NCBI GenBank assembly: GCA_017618115.1
Contig: JAFZUX010000013.1
Location: 115,490 to 179,489, forward strand
DNA: 64,000 nucleotides
Direction of reading: 5' to 3'
DNA from: Bacteroidales bacterium
GTDB lineage: Bacteria; Bacteroidota; Bacteroidia; Bacteroidales; UBA932
The translations under genes and the position numbers were made by a program. Positions 1 to 8,700 of the stretch are shown in pieces. How positions within the stretch are numbered: the first letter of the stretch is position 1; each line of letters begins with the position of its first letter. Under the pieces are notes generated by a model. The model was not told the origin of the DNA. It made no database searches and saw nothing but the letters and a program-made list of their open reading frames with translations.

Positions 1-435
1 ATAAGAAATCTCATCCGGCTGTTCGTTAACGTCATCTGTCTGATATGGGAATTTCTCCTTTAAGAGTTCTCCCGTTTCCAAAACCGCAGTCTCAATTCCT
101 CCTATTATCTCTCCGGAGATGAAGTTGTTACGCATCTTCTCCTTAATTGAATCCCAGAAGTTTTCCGGAATGACGCTGTTGATACCAACGTCTCCTATAA
201 TGGCAAACTTCCTGGATTTGAGTGAGACATAGATTAAGACTCCGTTCCTTTGGGCGGTATTGAACATTCCTATTGCATTGAACAGGAATATGGCACGTGC
301 AATGGGATCTCCGCCCTCACATTCGGTCTCCACGTGCACGCGAATCTCACCGGAAGTATTCTTCTCCGCCTTTTTAATGGCGGAGACAATCTTCCTCTCT
401 TCTGTTCTTTTTAGGATTTTACGTCTGAAGAACAT
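1..435 (-). CDS. TPM-domain protein (3' end cut by window edge)
   Basis: The minus frame is open from an ATG at 435 to base 1, giving 145 codons and no stop. The protein has an SGEIRVHVE motif near residue 30, a conserved RNGVLIYVSL-FAIIGD core and a C-terminal DVNEQPDEIS. This is the short soluble form of the TPM (TLP18.3/Psb32/MOLO-1) domain, which in Bacteroidetes is about 150 residues, so only a few codons should be missing. No signal peptide or membrane segment is visible. Its start lies 1 nt after the lemA stop, so the two are very probably co-transcribed; LemA and TPM proteins are frequent neighbours. The molecular function is not established. Confidence 0.8.
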   Translation of the reverse strand, partial: MFFRRKILKRTEERKIVSAIKKAEKNTSGEIRVHVETECEGGDPIARAIFLFNAIGMFNTAQRNGVLIYVSLKSRKFAIIGDVGINSVIPENFWDSIKEKMRNNFISGEIIGGIETAVLETGELLKEKFPYQTDDVNEQPDEISY

Positions 436-436
436 A

Positions 437-1018
437 TTAGAACTTCACCTCAGGTGCTACGTCTGCTCCCTCCTTAGATGCAAAGTATGCCTTGCTCTTG
501 AAGCCGAACATATTTGCAATAATGTTTGAAGGGAAGGTCATAATACCTGTGTTATAGCTTCTTGCAGCCTCGTTGAATGCGTTGCGTGCTGTAGTGATGC
601 GGTTCTCGGTTCCCTCAAGTTGGCTCTGAAGTTCAAGGAAGTTCTGGTTTGCCTTCAAATCAGGATAGCTCTCGCTCACTGCAATCAAACGTCCCAATGC
701 CTGGGAGAGTTCTCCCTGTGCATCCTGGAATTTCTTCAATGACTCCTCATCGTTGATATCTACTGTGATGGAAGTTGCTTTTGCTCTTGCGTTTACAACA
801 TCCTGAAGTGTCTGGTTTTCATGAGATGCATATCCCTTAACGGTCTCGACAAGATTAGGAATAAGGTCTGCTCTTCTCTGATACTGAGCCTCAACGTCTC
901 CCCAAGCCTTCTCAACTTTCTGTGACTCTTTTACCATTCCGTTGTACTTGCCTATACCCCACATTACTATGATGGCCAGTACGATTAAAATAATTACTCC
1001 TCCTGATAACTTTTTCAT
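437..1018 (-). CDS. lemA: LemA family membrane protein
   Basis: This 193-residue protein has one N-terminal hydrophobic segment (about residues 6-23). It is followed by the LemA signature GDVEAQYQRRADLIPNLV at about residues 41-58 and a long helical domain. The length is normal for the family. LemA proteins are inner-membrane anchored with an extracytoplasmic helical bundle; their biochemical role is unknown, although they are linked to envelope stress and HtpX-type proteases. The gene sits between the upstream lipoprotein (21-nt gap) and the downstream TPM gene (1-nt gap), so all three probably form one leftward operon. Confidence 0.93.
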   Translation of the reverse strand: MKKLSGGVIILIVLAIIVMWGIGKYNGMVKESQKVEKAWGDVEAQYQRRADLIPNLVETVKGYASHENQTLQDVVNARAKATSITVDINDEESLKKFQDAQGELSQALGRLIAVSESYPDLKANQNFLELQSQLEGTENRITTARNAFNEAARSYNTGIMTFPSNIIANMFGFKSKAYFASKEGADVAPEVKF

Positions 1019-1039
1019 GACTTTATATTTTTTAGGTTA

Positions 1040-2047
1040 TTACTTTTTCTTCACACATCTGACGGAGAATCCTATGTTCTCTTTGTCAGCATCTCCGAAC
1101 GGGAAGTCCGGAAGGTCATAGTAGAGATATCTGTAGTATGCTTTTTCAGAGTCTTTCTCCGTTGCGCTCCAAAAATATCCGTGAGACATAAATCCCTCAA
1201 AATTACTGTGTTTGCCAAGGCTCATTCCTCCGGCCAACGCATTGAACTCTACTGTGTTCTTATGATTTGTCTTAATGCTGAAAGGCCAGATTCTGTCTCC
1301 GTTGAAGGTTGCATCTACCGTAAGGTAATCACCTACGTTGTTCCAGATTCCGAGGAACGGATGCTCCTCTCCGGTAGCGGCCTTTGCCAAATCTTCCCAA
1401 TCCTCGTTGGTAGGAACTCTCCACCCCTCCGGGCAGGCTCCCTGAGGTCCGTTTCCGAGCCCCGTAGCGCTTGTTCCGCCGGTTGCCTCTTTCCAGGTAT
1501 AAAGACGTCCTACAACGTAACCTATGTCATCCGCCTTGCTGTAACCGCTGCCGCTACCATACCAGTTGAGGTTCTCCGTAAACCAGATAAGGTTACCTAT
1601 CTCCTTAACGTAGTACCACTGCTCGTCTCTAGGGTCCTGGATGGAATCCTTTGGCTGAGGAATACCCTGGAGAGAGCCGCCCAGCCATGGAGCAATGGAA
1701 GTTATGTATGAGGTGTAAGAGTCTTGATAATAGCCGTCTGCGTTTGCATACTCGGTAACTGCAAACTTTCCTAAAGAGTCCGGAACAACCCACCAGAAGG
1801 TTCTTCCCTCTCCAACCCAGTTGGTATCCGCTCTTACGTTGTCCAACCAATAATATGTTACACCGGAAGACGGTGTTGTAATTCCGCCCGTGTGGCCCGG
1901 CACTGCTGTACCGCAAACAGCATAAGGTTTCATCTCCGGATTGAGGTTTCCGTCCATATACTCCTTTAACTCATCCTTCTTGTGACAGCCGGAAATGACA
2001 AGTGCGGCTAAAGCAACTCCGCAGGCAATTCTGAAAACTTTCTTCAT
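1040..2047 (-). CDS. FISUMP-domain lipoprotein
   Basis: A lipoprotein signal peptide ends in ISGC with Cys21 as the lipidation site. The C-terminal half is a Fibrobacter succinogenes major paralogous (FISUMP) domain: GRLYTWKEA, then CPEGWRVPTNEDWEDL, then FNALAGG, GYFWSATE, and a terminal GFSVRCVKK. The first ~130 residues after the lipid anchor match nothing I recognise. FISUMP domains are common in surface lipoproteins of Bacteroidetes and Fibrobacteres and have no proven function. The protein is inferred to sit on the outer membrane. It is the first gene of the leftward operon that continues into lemA. Confidence 0.82.
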   Translation of the reverse strand: MKKVFRIACGVALAALVISGCHKKDELKEYMDGNLNPEMKPYAVCGTAVPGHTGGITTPSSGVTYYWLDNVRADTNWVGEGRTFWWVVPDSLGKFAVTEYANADGYYQDSYTSYITSIAPWLGGSLQGIPQPKDSIQDPRDEQWYYVKEIGNLIWFTENLNWYGSGSGYSKADDIGYVVGRLYTWKEATGGTSATGLGNGPQGACPEGWRVPTNEDWEDLAKAATGEEHPFLGIWNNVGDYLTVDATFNGDRIWPFSIKTNHKNTVEFNALAGGMSLGKHSNFEGFMSHGYFWSATEKDSEKAYYRYLYYDLPDFPFGDADKENIGFSVRCVKKK

Positions 2048-2069
2048 CCCTTAATAATTATCTATCGTG

Positions 2070-2077
2070 CAAATTTA
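2070..2077 (-). promoter_or_regulatory. Bacteroidota -7 element for the FISUMP-lemA-TPM operon
   Basis: Read on the minus strand this is TAAATTTG, a perfect TAnnTTTG match 22 nt upstream of the lipoprotein start. No convincing TTTG lies 18-20 bp upstream, so the -33 part is weak. Confidence 0.45.
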
Positions 2078-2099
2078 CAATTTTTGATTCAACAATTGT

Positions 2100-2107
2100 T
2101 ATATTTG
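2100..2107 (+). promoter_or_regulatory. Bacteroidota -7 element for apbE
   Basis: TATATTTG on the plus strand matches TAnnTTTG, 56 nt before the apbE start and back to back with the leftward promoter at 2070-2077. No clear -33 TTTG has the correct spacing. Confidence 0.45.
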
Positions 2108-2163
2108 TTGTCCGAGGGGCGAAATCAACTAAAATCGTGCCACCGGAGCCTCTTTAACCAGCT

Positions 2164-3174
2164 ATGACAAGAAATTTTGCAATAGTATTGACGCTTCTCC
2201 TTCTAACCCTTACCGGGTGCAAAAAGGAGGGTGAGTACTACACTCTGGACGGCGTCACTCAAGGCTCAACTTATCACATTGTATTTCAGCCAAAAGTCTC
2301 TTCAGACTCATCCTTTACCGCAGTAAGGGATTCCGTAGCGCTCTATCTGGAGCGTATAGACAACTCCCTTTCCGGCTACAACCCCAACTCCCTTTTAACC
2401 GCCTTCAATGAAAACCGCCCGGTAAAGCCGGACCAAATCTTCATTGATAACTTTTTGGCTTCAAAGGAGATGTACCAAAAGACCGGCGGAATCTTTGACC
2501 CCTCCGCAGCGCCTCTTTTTGACCTCTGGGGATTTGGCTTTAAAAACGGAGTGGATGTAACCCCCTCACAGATAGACTCTGTTAGGAGCATAATTGGAAT
2601 GCACCACTTCCGTCTTGATAGCATCGCGATAGTTAAGGATGACCCCCGCTGCCGCCTCAATTTCAATGCAATAGCGCAGGGCTACACCGCAGACTATATT
2701 GCCGCCAGGTTCTCCGCCATGGGTATGGAAAACTTTCTTGTTGAGGTGGGCGGTGAGATTTATGCCAAGGGGCACAACCCAAAGGGCAAACTCTGGAACG
2801 TGGGAATAGACAAACCTATAGACGGCAACAACACCCCCGGCGCCTCCATTCAGGCCATTGTGAGAATCTCCTCCAAGGGGCTTGTAACCAGCGGAGATTA
2901 CCGCAAGTTCTATATGAAGGATGGGAAGAAGATCTCCCACTCCATTAACCCTAAAACCGGCTTCCCGATAGAGCATAACCTGCTGAGTGCTACCGTAGTG
3001 GCGGAGACCGCCACCTTTGCGGACGCCTTTGCCACCTACCTTATGGTGATAGGTTTGGATGAGGCGATTAAGGCGGTGGAGAAAGAAGAGGGAGTGGAGG
3101 CACTGCTTATTTACAACAGCAACGATACCCTCAAGGTGTGGAGCAGCAAAGGGATGAACACCTTTACCGAATAA
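2164..3174 (+). CDS. apbE: FAD:protein FMN transferase, lipoprotein
   Basis: ApbE transfers FMN from FAD onto a threonine of exported flavoproteins such as NqrB, NqrC and RnfG. The protein has a lipoprotein signal with LTGC (Cys19) and normal family length (336 residues). Visible ApbE motifs are FNAIAQGYTAD near residue 168, TSGDYRKFY near 242, SHSINPKTGFP near 258 and the Mg-binding TFADAFATYLM region near 284. It is anchored outside the cytoplasmic membrane. The next gene, an amidohydrolase, follows 31 nt downstream. No Nqr or Rnf genes are in the window, so the client flavoprotein must lie elsewhere. Confidence 0.94.
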   Translation: MTRNFAIVLTLLLLTLTGCKKEGEYYTLDGVTQGSTYHIVFQPKVSSDSSFTAVRDSVALYLERIDNSLSGYNPNSLLTAFNENRPVKPDQIFIDNFLASKEMYQKTGGIFDPSAAPLFDLWGFGFKNGVDVTPSQIDSVRSIIGMHHFRLDSIAIVKDDPRCRLNFNAIAQGYTADYIAARFSAMGMENFLVEVGGEIYAKGHNPKGKLWNVGIDKPIDGNNTPGASIQAIVRISSKGLVTSGDYRKFYMKDGKKISHSINPKTGFPIEHNLLSATVVAETATFADAFATYLMVIGLDEAIKAVEKEEGVEALLIYNSNDTLKVWSSKGMNTFTE

Positions 3175-3205
3175 TCACTACTTTTGAGATAAATAATTCA
3201 TAGAT

Positions 3206-4918
3206 ATGAAAGAGAAAGATAATTCTAAAACTATCTCCAGAAGAAGTTTTCTTAGGACCTCCGTTTTTGTGGGAGCATCAGCCTCTCTGGCGGCCGTAGC
3301 TCCGGGAGTCTTTGCAAAGAACTCTTTTAAAAGGGGATGGAGCACTACAGATCAGTTTGACACAATCATTGCCAACGGTCTGGTCTATAACGGTGAAATC
3401 AAGGCTCCGGTAAAGGCGGACGTGGGAATAAGAGGAGGAAGAATACGTGCAATCGGAAACCTTGGTAAAAACTGCCGTGAGTGGGTAGATGCAACGGACA
3501 GAGTTGTAAGCCCGGGATTTATTGACATTCACGGACATACAGACACCAACCTCTTTGAGGCTCCTCTCGGAGACAGTAAGATTCACCAGGGAATCACAAC
3601 GGATATAGGCGGTAACTGCGGTTACTCTCCGTTCCCGTTCTCAGATGAGGAATATGCGGCGCGCAAGAACACCACCCGCTTTGGCTATCCTTTCTGGCAG
3701 AACATAGACGGTTTCTATGACGCCTTGAGAAAGAACACAATAGGTATCAACTACGGAAGTTACGTTGGCCACGGAGATATCCGTCACATTGTTGTGGGAG
3801 ATAACGACGTTGCCGCAACTCCGGATCAGTTAAAACAGATGTGCCGCATTCTGGAAACACAGTTGGAGATGGGAGCGGTAGGTCTCTCATTCGGACTGGA
3901 ATACACTCCGGGATCTTACGGCCGTACCGAGGAGTTTATTGCTCTGCTTAAGGTTGTTGCAAAACATGACGCCCTCTATGCAATCCACATGAGAAATGAG
4001 GATGACAGGGTGGAAGAGGCTATCGCTGAGGCAATTTCACTGGCAAGAGCCTCCGGCGCAAGGTTGGAGATTTCTCACCTTAAGGCTCAGAATCAGAACA
4101 ACTGGCACAAGGTTCCAAGTATGCTCAAGTTGATTCACGATGCGGAAAAGAGCGGAATGGACATTCACTTTGACCGCTATCCATATACCGCATTCTCAAC
4201 CGGTTTGGACTGCTTCATTCCTCTGGCACAAAGACAGGGTTCAAAGAAGGAGATTCTTGCAAGACTGGACAATCCACCTGAGGAGAAGATAATTGAGGAG
4301 TATGCACTCGGAAGGGTTAAACGTTTGGGAGGCCCTCACTGCATTCTTATTGCCGCTTGCTTTGCTCCTGGAAATGAGAAATATACGGGCAAGTTCCTAG
4401 ATGAGTGCTGCAATATTTCCGGAATGGATATGTGGCCGATGATTAAGTATCTGCTTAAGAGTGAGGATCTTGACGTTAACATGGCGGGCTTTGCAATGAA
4501 GGAGGAGAATCTGCGTACTCTGCTCAATGACCCTCTGGCTATGGTTATTACAGACGGATGCGTATACTCTCCGGAGGGAAGATTGGGACAGGAGGCACCT
4601 CACCCTCGTTCATACGGAGCCTTCACAAATTATATGGGCAAGTATGTAAGAGATGAGAAGTTCTGTGATCTTCAGACTGCAATCTACAAGTGCAGCGCTC
4701 TGCCTGCCAGCCAGTTGAAACTCAAAGACCGCGGTCTTTTGAAGGAGGGTTACTGTGCGGACGTACTGGTATTTGACCCTAAGACAATTGCAGACGTTGC
4801 AACATACGGACAGCCTCACCAATTCTCAATCGGTATAGACCACGTCTTTGTAAACGGAGCTCACGAACTTAAAGACGGCAAGTACACGGGTTGTGACCTG
4901 GCCGGTGTAATAATTTAA
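3206..4918 (+). CDS. N-acyl-D-amino-acid deacylase-like amidohydrolase, Tat-exported
   Basis: The N-terminus carries a twin-arginine motif (SRRSFLR, residues 11-17) and a hydrophobic stretch, so this enzyme is probably exported folded. The rest is an amidohydrolase of the D-aminoacylase family (COG3653): metal-binding HGHTD near residue 110, GNCGYSPFP near 136, HMRNEDD near 261, EISHLK near 288 and a catalytic-type Asp in ITDGCVY near 448. The family hydrolyses N-acyl-D-amino acids using zinc; the real substrate here is not known. Its stop overlaps the convergent phoH stop by 4 nt (TTAA), leaving no room for a terminator. Confidence 0.87.
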   Translation: MKEKDNSKTISRRSFLRTSVFVGASASLAAVAPGVFAKNSFKRGWSTTDQFDTIIANGLVYNGEIKAPVKADVGIRGGRIRAIGNLGKNCREWVDATDRVVSPGFIDIHGHTDTNLFEAPLGDSKIHQGITTDIGGNCGYSPFPFSDEEYAARKNTTRFGYPFWQNIDGFYDALRKNTIGINYGSYVGHGDIRHIVVGDNDVAATPDQLKQMCRILETQLEMGAVGLSFGLEYTPGSYGRTEEFIALLKVVAKHDALYAIHMRNEDDRVEEAIAEAISLARASGARLEISHLKAQNQNNWHKVPSMLKLIHDAEKSGMDIHFDRYPYTAFSTGLDCFIPLAQRQGSKKEILARLDNPPEEKIIEEYALGRVKRLGGPHCILIAACFAPGNEKYTGKFLDECCNISGMDMWPMIKYLLKSEDLDVNMAGFAMKEENLRTLLNDPLAMVITDGCVYSPEGRLGQEAPHPRSYGAFTNYMGKYVRDEKFCDLQTAIYKCSALPASQLKLKDRGLLKEGYCADVLVFDPKTIADVATYGQPHQFSIGIDHVFVNGAHELKDGKYTGCDLAGVII

Positions 4919-5892
4919 GATTCAGTCTCTTCCTCCTTACCAAAGGCGGAGACTATCTTGCTTACGAGGGGATGGCGGACAATATCTTCAGTGTTGAAGT
5001 TTATTACCGCTATCCCTCTTATTTTACCCAGCATCTTAATTCCCTTTGCAAGGCCTGAGTCCTCCTTGTTCGGAAGGTCTATCTGAGTCATATCTCCGGT
5101 AACTATAAACTTGGAGTTGTTACCCATTCTGGTAAGGAACATCTTCAATTGACCGAGTGAAGTATTCTGCGCCTCATCCAAAATTACGAAGGCGCTTTCA
5201 AGGGTGCGGCCTCTCATATATGCAAGCGGTGCAATCTGAATTGTGCCCTCCTCCATAAGTGTTTTAAGACGCTGAGGGGCAATCATATCCCCAAGTGCGT
5301 CATAGAGCGGCTGAAGGTATGGATCCAACTTCTCCTTTACGTCTCCCGGAAGAAATCCCAGTCTCTCTCCCGCCTCAACTGCAGGACGGGTGAGAATGAG
5401 ACGGCGCACCTGCTTGTTCTGTAAAGCTCTTACAGCCAGAGCAATGGCGGTGTATGTCTTACCGGTTCCGGCAGGGCCCAGAGCAAAAATCAGATCGTGA
5501 GTGTCAAAATCCTTCACCAGTTTCTTCTGGTGTTTTGTTCTGGCACACACCATTTTACCGTTGTTTCCAACCACAATCAAATCTTTAACCGGCCCTTCTT
5601 TCTTTATAACCTCAGGCTCGCTTTTTTTCCTCTCTACCGGAGTTGGTTGGAAGATGGAATCCACGTCATCAATATTCAGATGACGCTTGTTCATCTTAAT
5701 TTTTGAGAGTGCGGCAATGGCGTTTTCAAAGGTGTTTATATCCTTGTAAGTTCCTTTGAGTTTGATGGTTGTATCTCTAGGGGTAACCTTAAGAGAGGGG
5801 AAGTAAGCACAAAGGCGGTTTATGATTTTGTCATTGATTCCGTAGATATCAATAGGGTCAATATTCTGCAGTTGAATTTTCTTTTCCGGCAT
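4915..5892 (-). CDS. phoH: PhoH-family ATPase
   Basis: This 325-residue cytoplasmic protein has an N-terminal region (about 1-90), then a PhoH P-loop domain with Walker A GPAGTGKT at 139-146 and Walker B VILDEAQN at 236-243, followed by the conserved TGDMTQIDLP. PhoH proteins bind ATP and are linked to phosphate starvation and RNA metabolism; the exact role is uncertain. The CapA-like gene ends 3 nt upstream, so the two form a leftward operon. The 3' end overlaps the D-aminoacylase-like gene tail-to-tail by 4 nt. Confidence 0.93.
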   Translation of the reverse strand: MPEKKIQLQNIDPIDIYGINDKIINRLCAYFPSLKVTPRDTTIKLKGTYKDINTFENAIAALSKIKMNKRHLNIDDVDSIFQPTPVERKKSEPEVIKKEGPVKDLIVVGNNGKMVCARTKHQKKLVKDFDTHDLIFALGPAGTGKTYTAIALAVRALQNKQVRRLILTRPAVEAGERLGFLPGDVKEKLDPYLQPLYDALGDMIAPQRLKTLMEEGTIQIAPLAYMRGRTLESAFVILDEAQNTSLGQLKMFLTRMGNNSKFIVTGDMTQIDLPNKEDSGLAKGIKMLGKIRGIAVINFNTEDIVRHPLVSKIVSAFGKEEETES

Positions 5893-5895
5893 ATA

Positions 5896-7023
5896 TCAGT
5901 CGTTTATAATCTTTATCAAATCTTTCTTAATGAGTTTAGGGTAAAACTCTTTGAGCATTTTAAAGGACTCCTTCTGCTTGGCGGTTTTTCCTCCCTCTTT
6001 AAACTCCTCACCGCCAATGAATTCCTCCATCGGGACAACGGTATAGTCCTCAAGCAGCTGCCCTTTTCTAAAGCACCACATATATTTCCAATCCGGCATC
6101 AGCATACGGAGATTACCCGCTGCATCTCTCTCAAAATGAAGAGATACCATAATACCGGTGTGGGTGTATCCGCTAAAATACTGGTTGGAGACGTAATTAC
6201 CCAGAGAGTAGAATACAACTCTTTTTACCGTATCTCCTTTTGTATAGATGTATCCCTCTTCAGGTACGTGAGGGTGTCCTCCAATGATGGCGTCAACTCC
6301 CTCATTGAACATAAATTGCGCATAATCCTTCTGCAGCCAGGATGGCTCGGTGTGATACTCTTCTCCCCAGTGCGGAAGGGCTATTATAAAGTCCGCTCCC
6401 TTCTCCTTTGCCTCGGCGATATGTTCTTTAATCTCTGTACTATCCTGCATATTAACATAATAGGGGCTCGGTACAGGTATGCCGTTGGTGCTGTAGGTAA
6501 AGTTGAAAAAGGCAAAACGGATTCCCTTGAGTTCTACCATAAGAACGGAAGAGGTGTCCGCCTCTTCTTTGTTGCGGTAGGCGCCCAAAGTCTCTATATT
6601 CAGATCCTCGTAGGCCTTTATTGTCCTCTCAAGTCCCTTTGCTCCTCTGTCGCAGATATGGTTGTTGGCCATAAGAAAGAGGTCTATGCCGCTCTCCTTT
6701 GCCTGGATTGCAATCTCCTTTGGGGCGGAGAAAAATGGGAAACCGCTGTAAGGCAGACTCCCCACGGTAAACTCCATATTTGCAACCATATAGTCCGCCG
6801 CCTTAAAATCTTTCTCCATAAAGCGGAAGGTGTTGGCGTAGTTGTATGTGCCGTCCGGCTGCAGTGCCGCTTTTATCTGCCCCCCGTGCTGCATCACATC
6901 CCCTATAAAAGAGATGGTTACCGTATCCGGCTTAATATCCTGCTGAGCGGGTGCCGGCGCTCCGGCCCCTCTGCAGGCGCTCAGAAGCAACCAGGGAACT
7001 ATTAAAACTCTTATAATCTTCAT
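5896..7023 (-). CDS. CapA/PgsA-type metallophosphatase lipoprotein
   Basis: A short lipoprotein signal ends at LSAC (Cys17) and is followed by an Ala/Pro-rich linker. The domain is the PGA_cap (CapA/PgsA) calcineurin-like fold, with FIGDVM at residues 39-44, NNH at 120-122, PHWGEEY near 217 and GGHPH at 248-252; these supply the usual metal ligands. Family members are associated with poly-gamma-glutamate capsule synthesis, but most Bacteroidetes copies stand alone with no CapB/CapC, as here, so a general extracytoplasmic phosphatase is equally plausible. The gene is first in a leftward operon with phoH and its start is almost leaderless. Confidence 0.85.
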   Translation of the reverse strand: MKIIRVLIVPWLLLSACRGAGAPAPAQQDIKPDTVTISFIGDVMQHGGQIKAALQPDGTYNYANTFRFMEKDFKAADYMVANMEFTVGSLPYSGFPFFSAPKEIAIQAKESGIDLFLMANNHICDRGAKGLERTIKAYEDLNIETLGAYRNKEEADTSSVLMVELKGIRFAFFNFTYSTNGIPVPSPYYVNMQDSTEIKEHIAEAKEKGADFIIALPHWGEEYHTEPSWLQKDYAQFMFNEGVDAIIGGHPHVPEEGYIYTKGDTVKRVVFYSLGNYVSNQYFSGYTHTGIMVSLHFERDAAGNLRMLMPDWKYMWCFRKGQLLEDYTVVPMEEFIGGEEFKEGGKTAKQKESFKMLKEFYPKLIKKDLIKIIND

Positions 7024-7028
7024 ATTTA

Positions 7029-7036
7029 CAAATATA
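7029..7036 (-). promoter_or_regulatory. -7 element for the capA-like/phoH operon
   Basis: TATATTTG on the minus strand ends only 5 nt before the ATG at 7023, which would make the transcript nearly leaderless. No good -33 element was found. Confidence 0.42.
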
Positions 7037-7042
7037 GCTTTT

Positions 7043-7074
7043 TTTGTGATTGGGGCATAATTTTGCTAAATTTG
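7043..7074 (+). promoter_or_regulatory. Bacteroidota promoter for the SPOR lipoprotein/gcvT run
   Basis: TTTG at 7043-7046 and TAAATTTG at 7067-7074 are separated by 20 bp, close to the consensus TTTG-N19-TAnnTTTG. The coding start at 7098 follows 23 nt later. The preferred start therefore lies downstream of the promoter, while the upstream in-frame ATG at 7050 falls inside it. Confidence 0.6.
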
Positions 7075-7097
7075 TCGGTCATATAAATCAGATAGAA

Positions 7098-7562
7098 ATG
7101 GACAGAAAGCTCCTTACCGTACTGGCTCTTTCAGCTCTTCTTTTTTCCGGCTGTGACTGGGTTAGAGAGAAGTTGGATATGCCTACATCAAAGCAGATAG
7201 CGGAAAAGAGAGAGAAAATTATTGCCGCTCAGAAGGCGGCCGCCAAAAAGGATACCCTTAAGGCGGACACTCTGGCCGCTCCGGTAAAAACCGAGGCGGG
7301 CAAAGGTACTCTCACTCTGGTTCCCCGCTCGGAGTTGGACAAGGTTTACTACGTAATAGTGGGTGCCTTCAACAGTGACGATTTGGTTCTTTTAAGTATG
7401 GAGAGCCACAAGGGGATATTGCAGGAGCCTATGGCTTTCAAATTACCGTCGGGATTAAAACTTGTCTCAATAGGTGGCTATCAGACACTTGAAGAGGCAC
7501 GCGCAGCACATCAGCAGGCACTTAAGGCAGATCCTCAGGCCTGGGTTTACAAGAAAAAATGA
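7098..7562 (+). CDS. SPOR-like domain lipoprotein
   Basis: The start at 7098 gives a clean lipoprotein signal (LLFSGC, Cys19); a longer frame beginning at 7050 would run through the promoter. After a Lys/Ala-rich linker (about residues 30-75) the last ~70 residues resemble a SPOR fold: YYVIVGAF, then a region ending in KLVSIGGYQTLEEARAAHQ. SPOR domains bind denuded glycan strands of peptidoglycan, often at division sites. The match is by pattern only. The gene stands 16 nt before gcvT, so co-transcription is likely although a functional link is not obvious. Confidence 0.68.
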   Translation: MDRKLLTVLALSALLFSGCDWVREKLDMPTSKQIAEKREKIIAAQKAAAKKDTLKADTLAAPVKTEAGKGTLTLVPRSELDKVYYVIVGAFNSDDLVLLSMESHKGILQEPMAFKLPSGLKLVSIGGYQTLEEARAAHQQALKADPQAWVYKKK

Positions 7563-7578
7563 TTAAAACAGATACACT

Positions 7579-8694
7579 ATGAAGACAACAGCTTATACTC
7601 AAAAACACATTGAATTGGGAGCAAAGATGACTCCGTTTGCAGGCTTTAACATGCCGTTGGAATATAAAGGAATTAAGGCTGAGCACATGGCTGTCAGAGA
7701 GAGCGTTGGCGTATTTGACGTCTCTCACATGGGCGAATTTACGGTTAAGGGTCCTAACGCTCTGAAGTTCATACAGTACGTTACAAGTAATGACGCTTCC
7801 GTTCTCTTCCCGGGTAAGGTTCAGTACTCCTGCCTTCCTAACGGAAAGGGCGGCATTGTAGATGACCTATTGGTTTACTGCATTGATCCTGAGAACTATA
7901 TGCTGGTTCCAAATGCAGCCAACATTGAGAAGGACTTCAGTCATCTCTGCCAGTTTGCACCTAAGTTCGGTCTTACTCCGGGCAAGGATTTCTGCAACAT
8001 TTCAGATCAGATCAGCCAGTTGGCGGTTCAGGGTCCTAACGCTATGAAGGTTATGCAGCGTCTTTGCAAAGAGGATGTTATGGGTATGGAATACTACACC
8101 TTCAAGATTATGGAGGTTGCAGGCATTAAGGATGTAATATTCTCAACTACAGGATATACCGGAGCCGGCGGCTGTGAGATTTACGTAAAGAACGAGGATG
8201 CACTCAAACTTTGGGATGCAATCTTTGAGGCCGGAAAACCTGAGAACATCACCCCTGCGGGATTGGGTTGCAGAGATACTCTCCGTCTGGAGATGGGTTT
8301 CTGCCTCTACGGCAACGATATAGACGATACCACCTCACCTCTGGAGGCAAATCTGGGTTGGATTACCAAGTTCAATGATGTTAAGGGAGACTTTGTAGAC
8401 AAAGACTATATGCTCAAGCAGAAGGCGGAAGGTCTTAAGAGACGTCTCTGCGGTTTTGAACTGATAGACAGAGGAGTACCTCGTCACGGCTATGAGATTT
8501 GCAACGCCGAGGGACGCCAGATCGGTTTTGTAACCAGCGGCGGAATGAGCCCTTGCACCAACAAGCCTATAGGTATGGGTTATGTTGAGGCACCTCTGTA
8601 CAAACTTGACACAGAGATATTTATTAAGGTCAGAGATAAGCTTTTGAAAGCGGTCGTAGTAAGACCTCCTTTCTATAAGGCTCCTCAGAACTAA
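7579..8694 (+). CDS. gcvT: Aminomethyltransferase, glycine cleavage T protein
   Basis: GcvT transfers the methylene group from lipoyl-bound aminomethyl to tetrahydrofolate, releasing ammonia. The 371-residue protein begins [20 protein letters not shown] and has the expected [14 protein letters not shown] region, [16 protein letters not shown] in the folate domain, the [15 protein letters not shown] motif and a GYVEAP segment near the C-terminus. The length is normal. Genes for the H, P and L proteins are not in the window. It lies in a rightward run of closely spaced genes (16 nt and 6 nt gaps) with no shared pathway. Confidence 0.96.
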   Translation: MKTTAYTQKHIELGAKMTPFAGFNMPLEYKGIKAEHMAVRESVGVFDVSHMGEFTVKGPNALKFIQYVTSNDASVLFPGKVQYSCLPNGKGGIVDDLLVYCIDPENYMLVPNAANIEKDFSHLCQFAPKFGLTPGKDFCNISDQISQLAVQGPNAMKVMQRLCKEDVMGMEYYTFKIMEVAGIKDVIFSTTGYTGAGGCEIYVKNEDALKLWDAIFEAGKPENITPAGLGCRDTLRLEMGFCLYGNDIDDTTSPLEANLGWITKFNDVKGDFVDKDYMLKQKAEGLKRRLCGFELIDRGVPRHGYEICNAEGRQIGFVTSGGMSPCTNKPIGMGYVEAPLYKLDTEIFIKVRDKLLKAVVVRPPFYKAPQN

Positions 8695-8700
8695 TTGTAA

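Noticed and set aside
5872-7005. Long plus-strand open frame (377 codons) opposite the CapA-like gene
   Set aside because: It mirrors the CapA-like gene, has no recognisable domain and lacks a promoter, whereas the minus-strand frame has a lipoprotein signal and metallophosphatase motifs.
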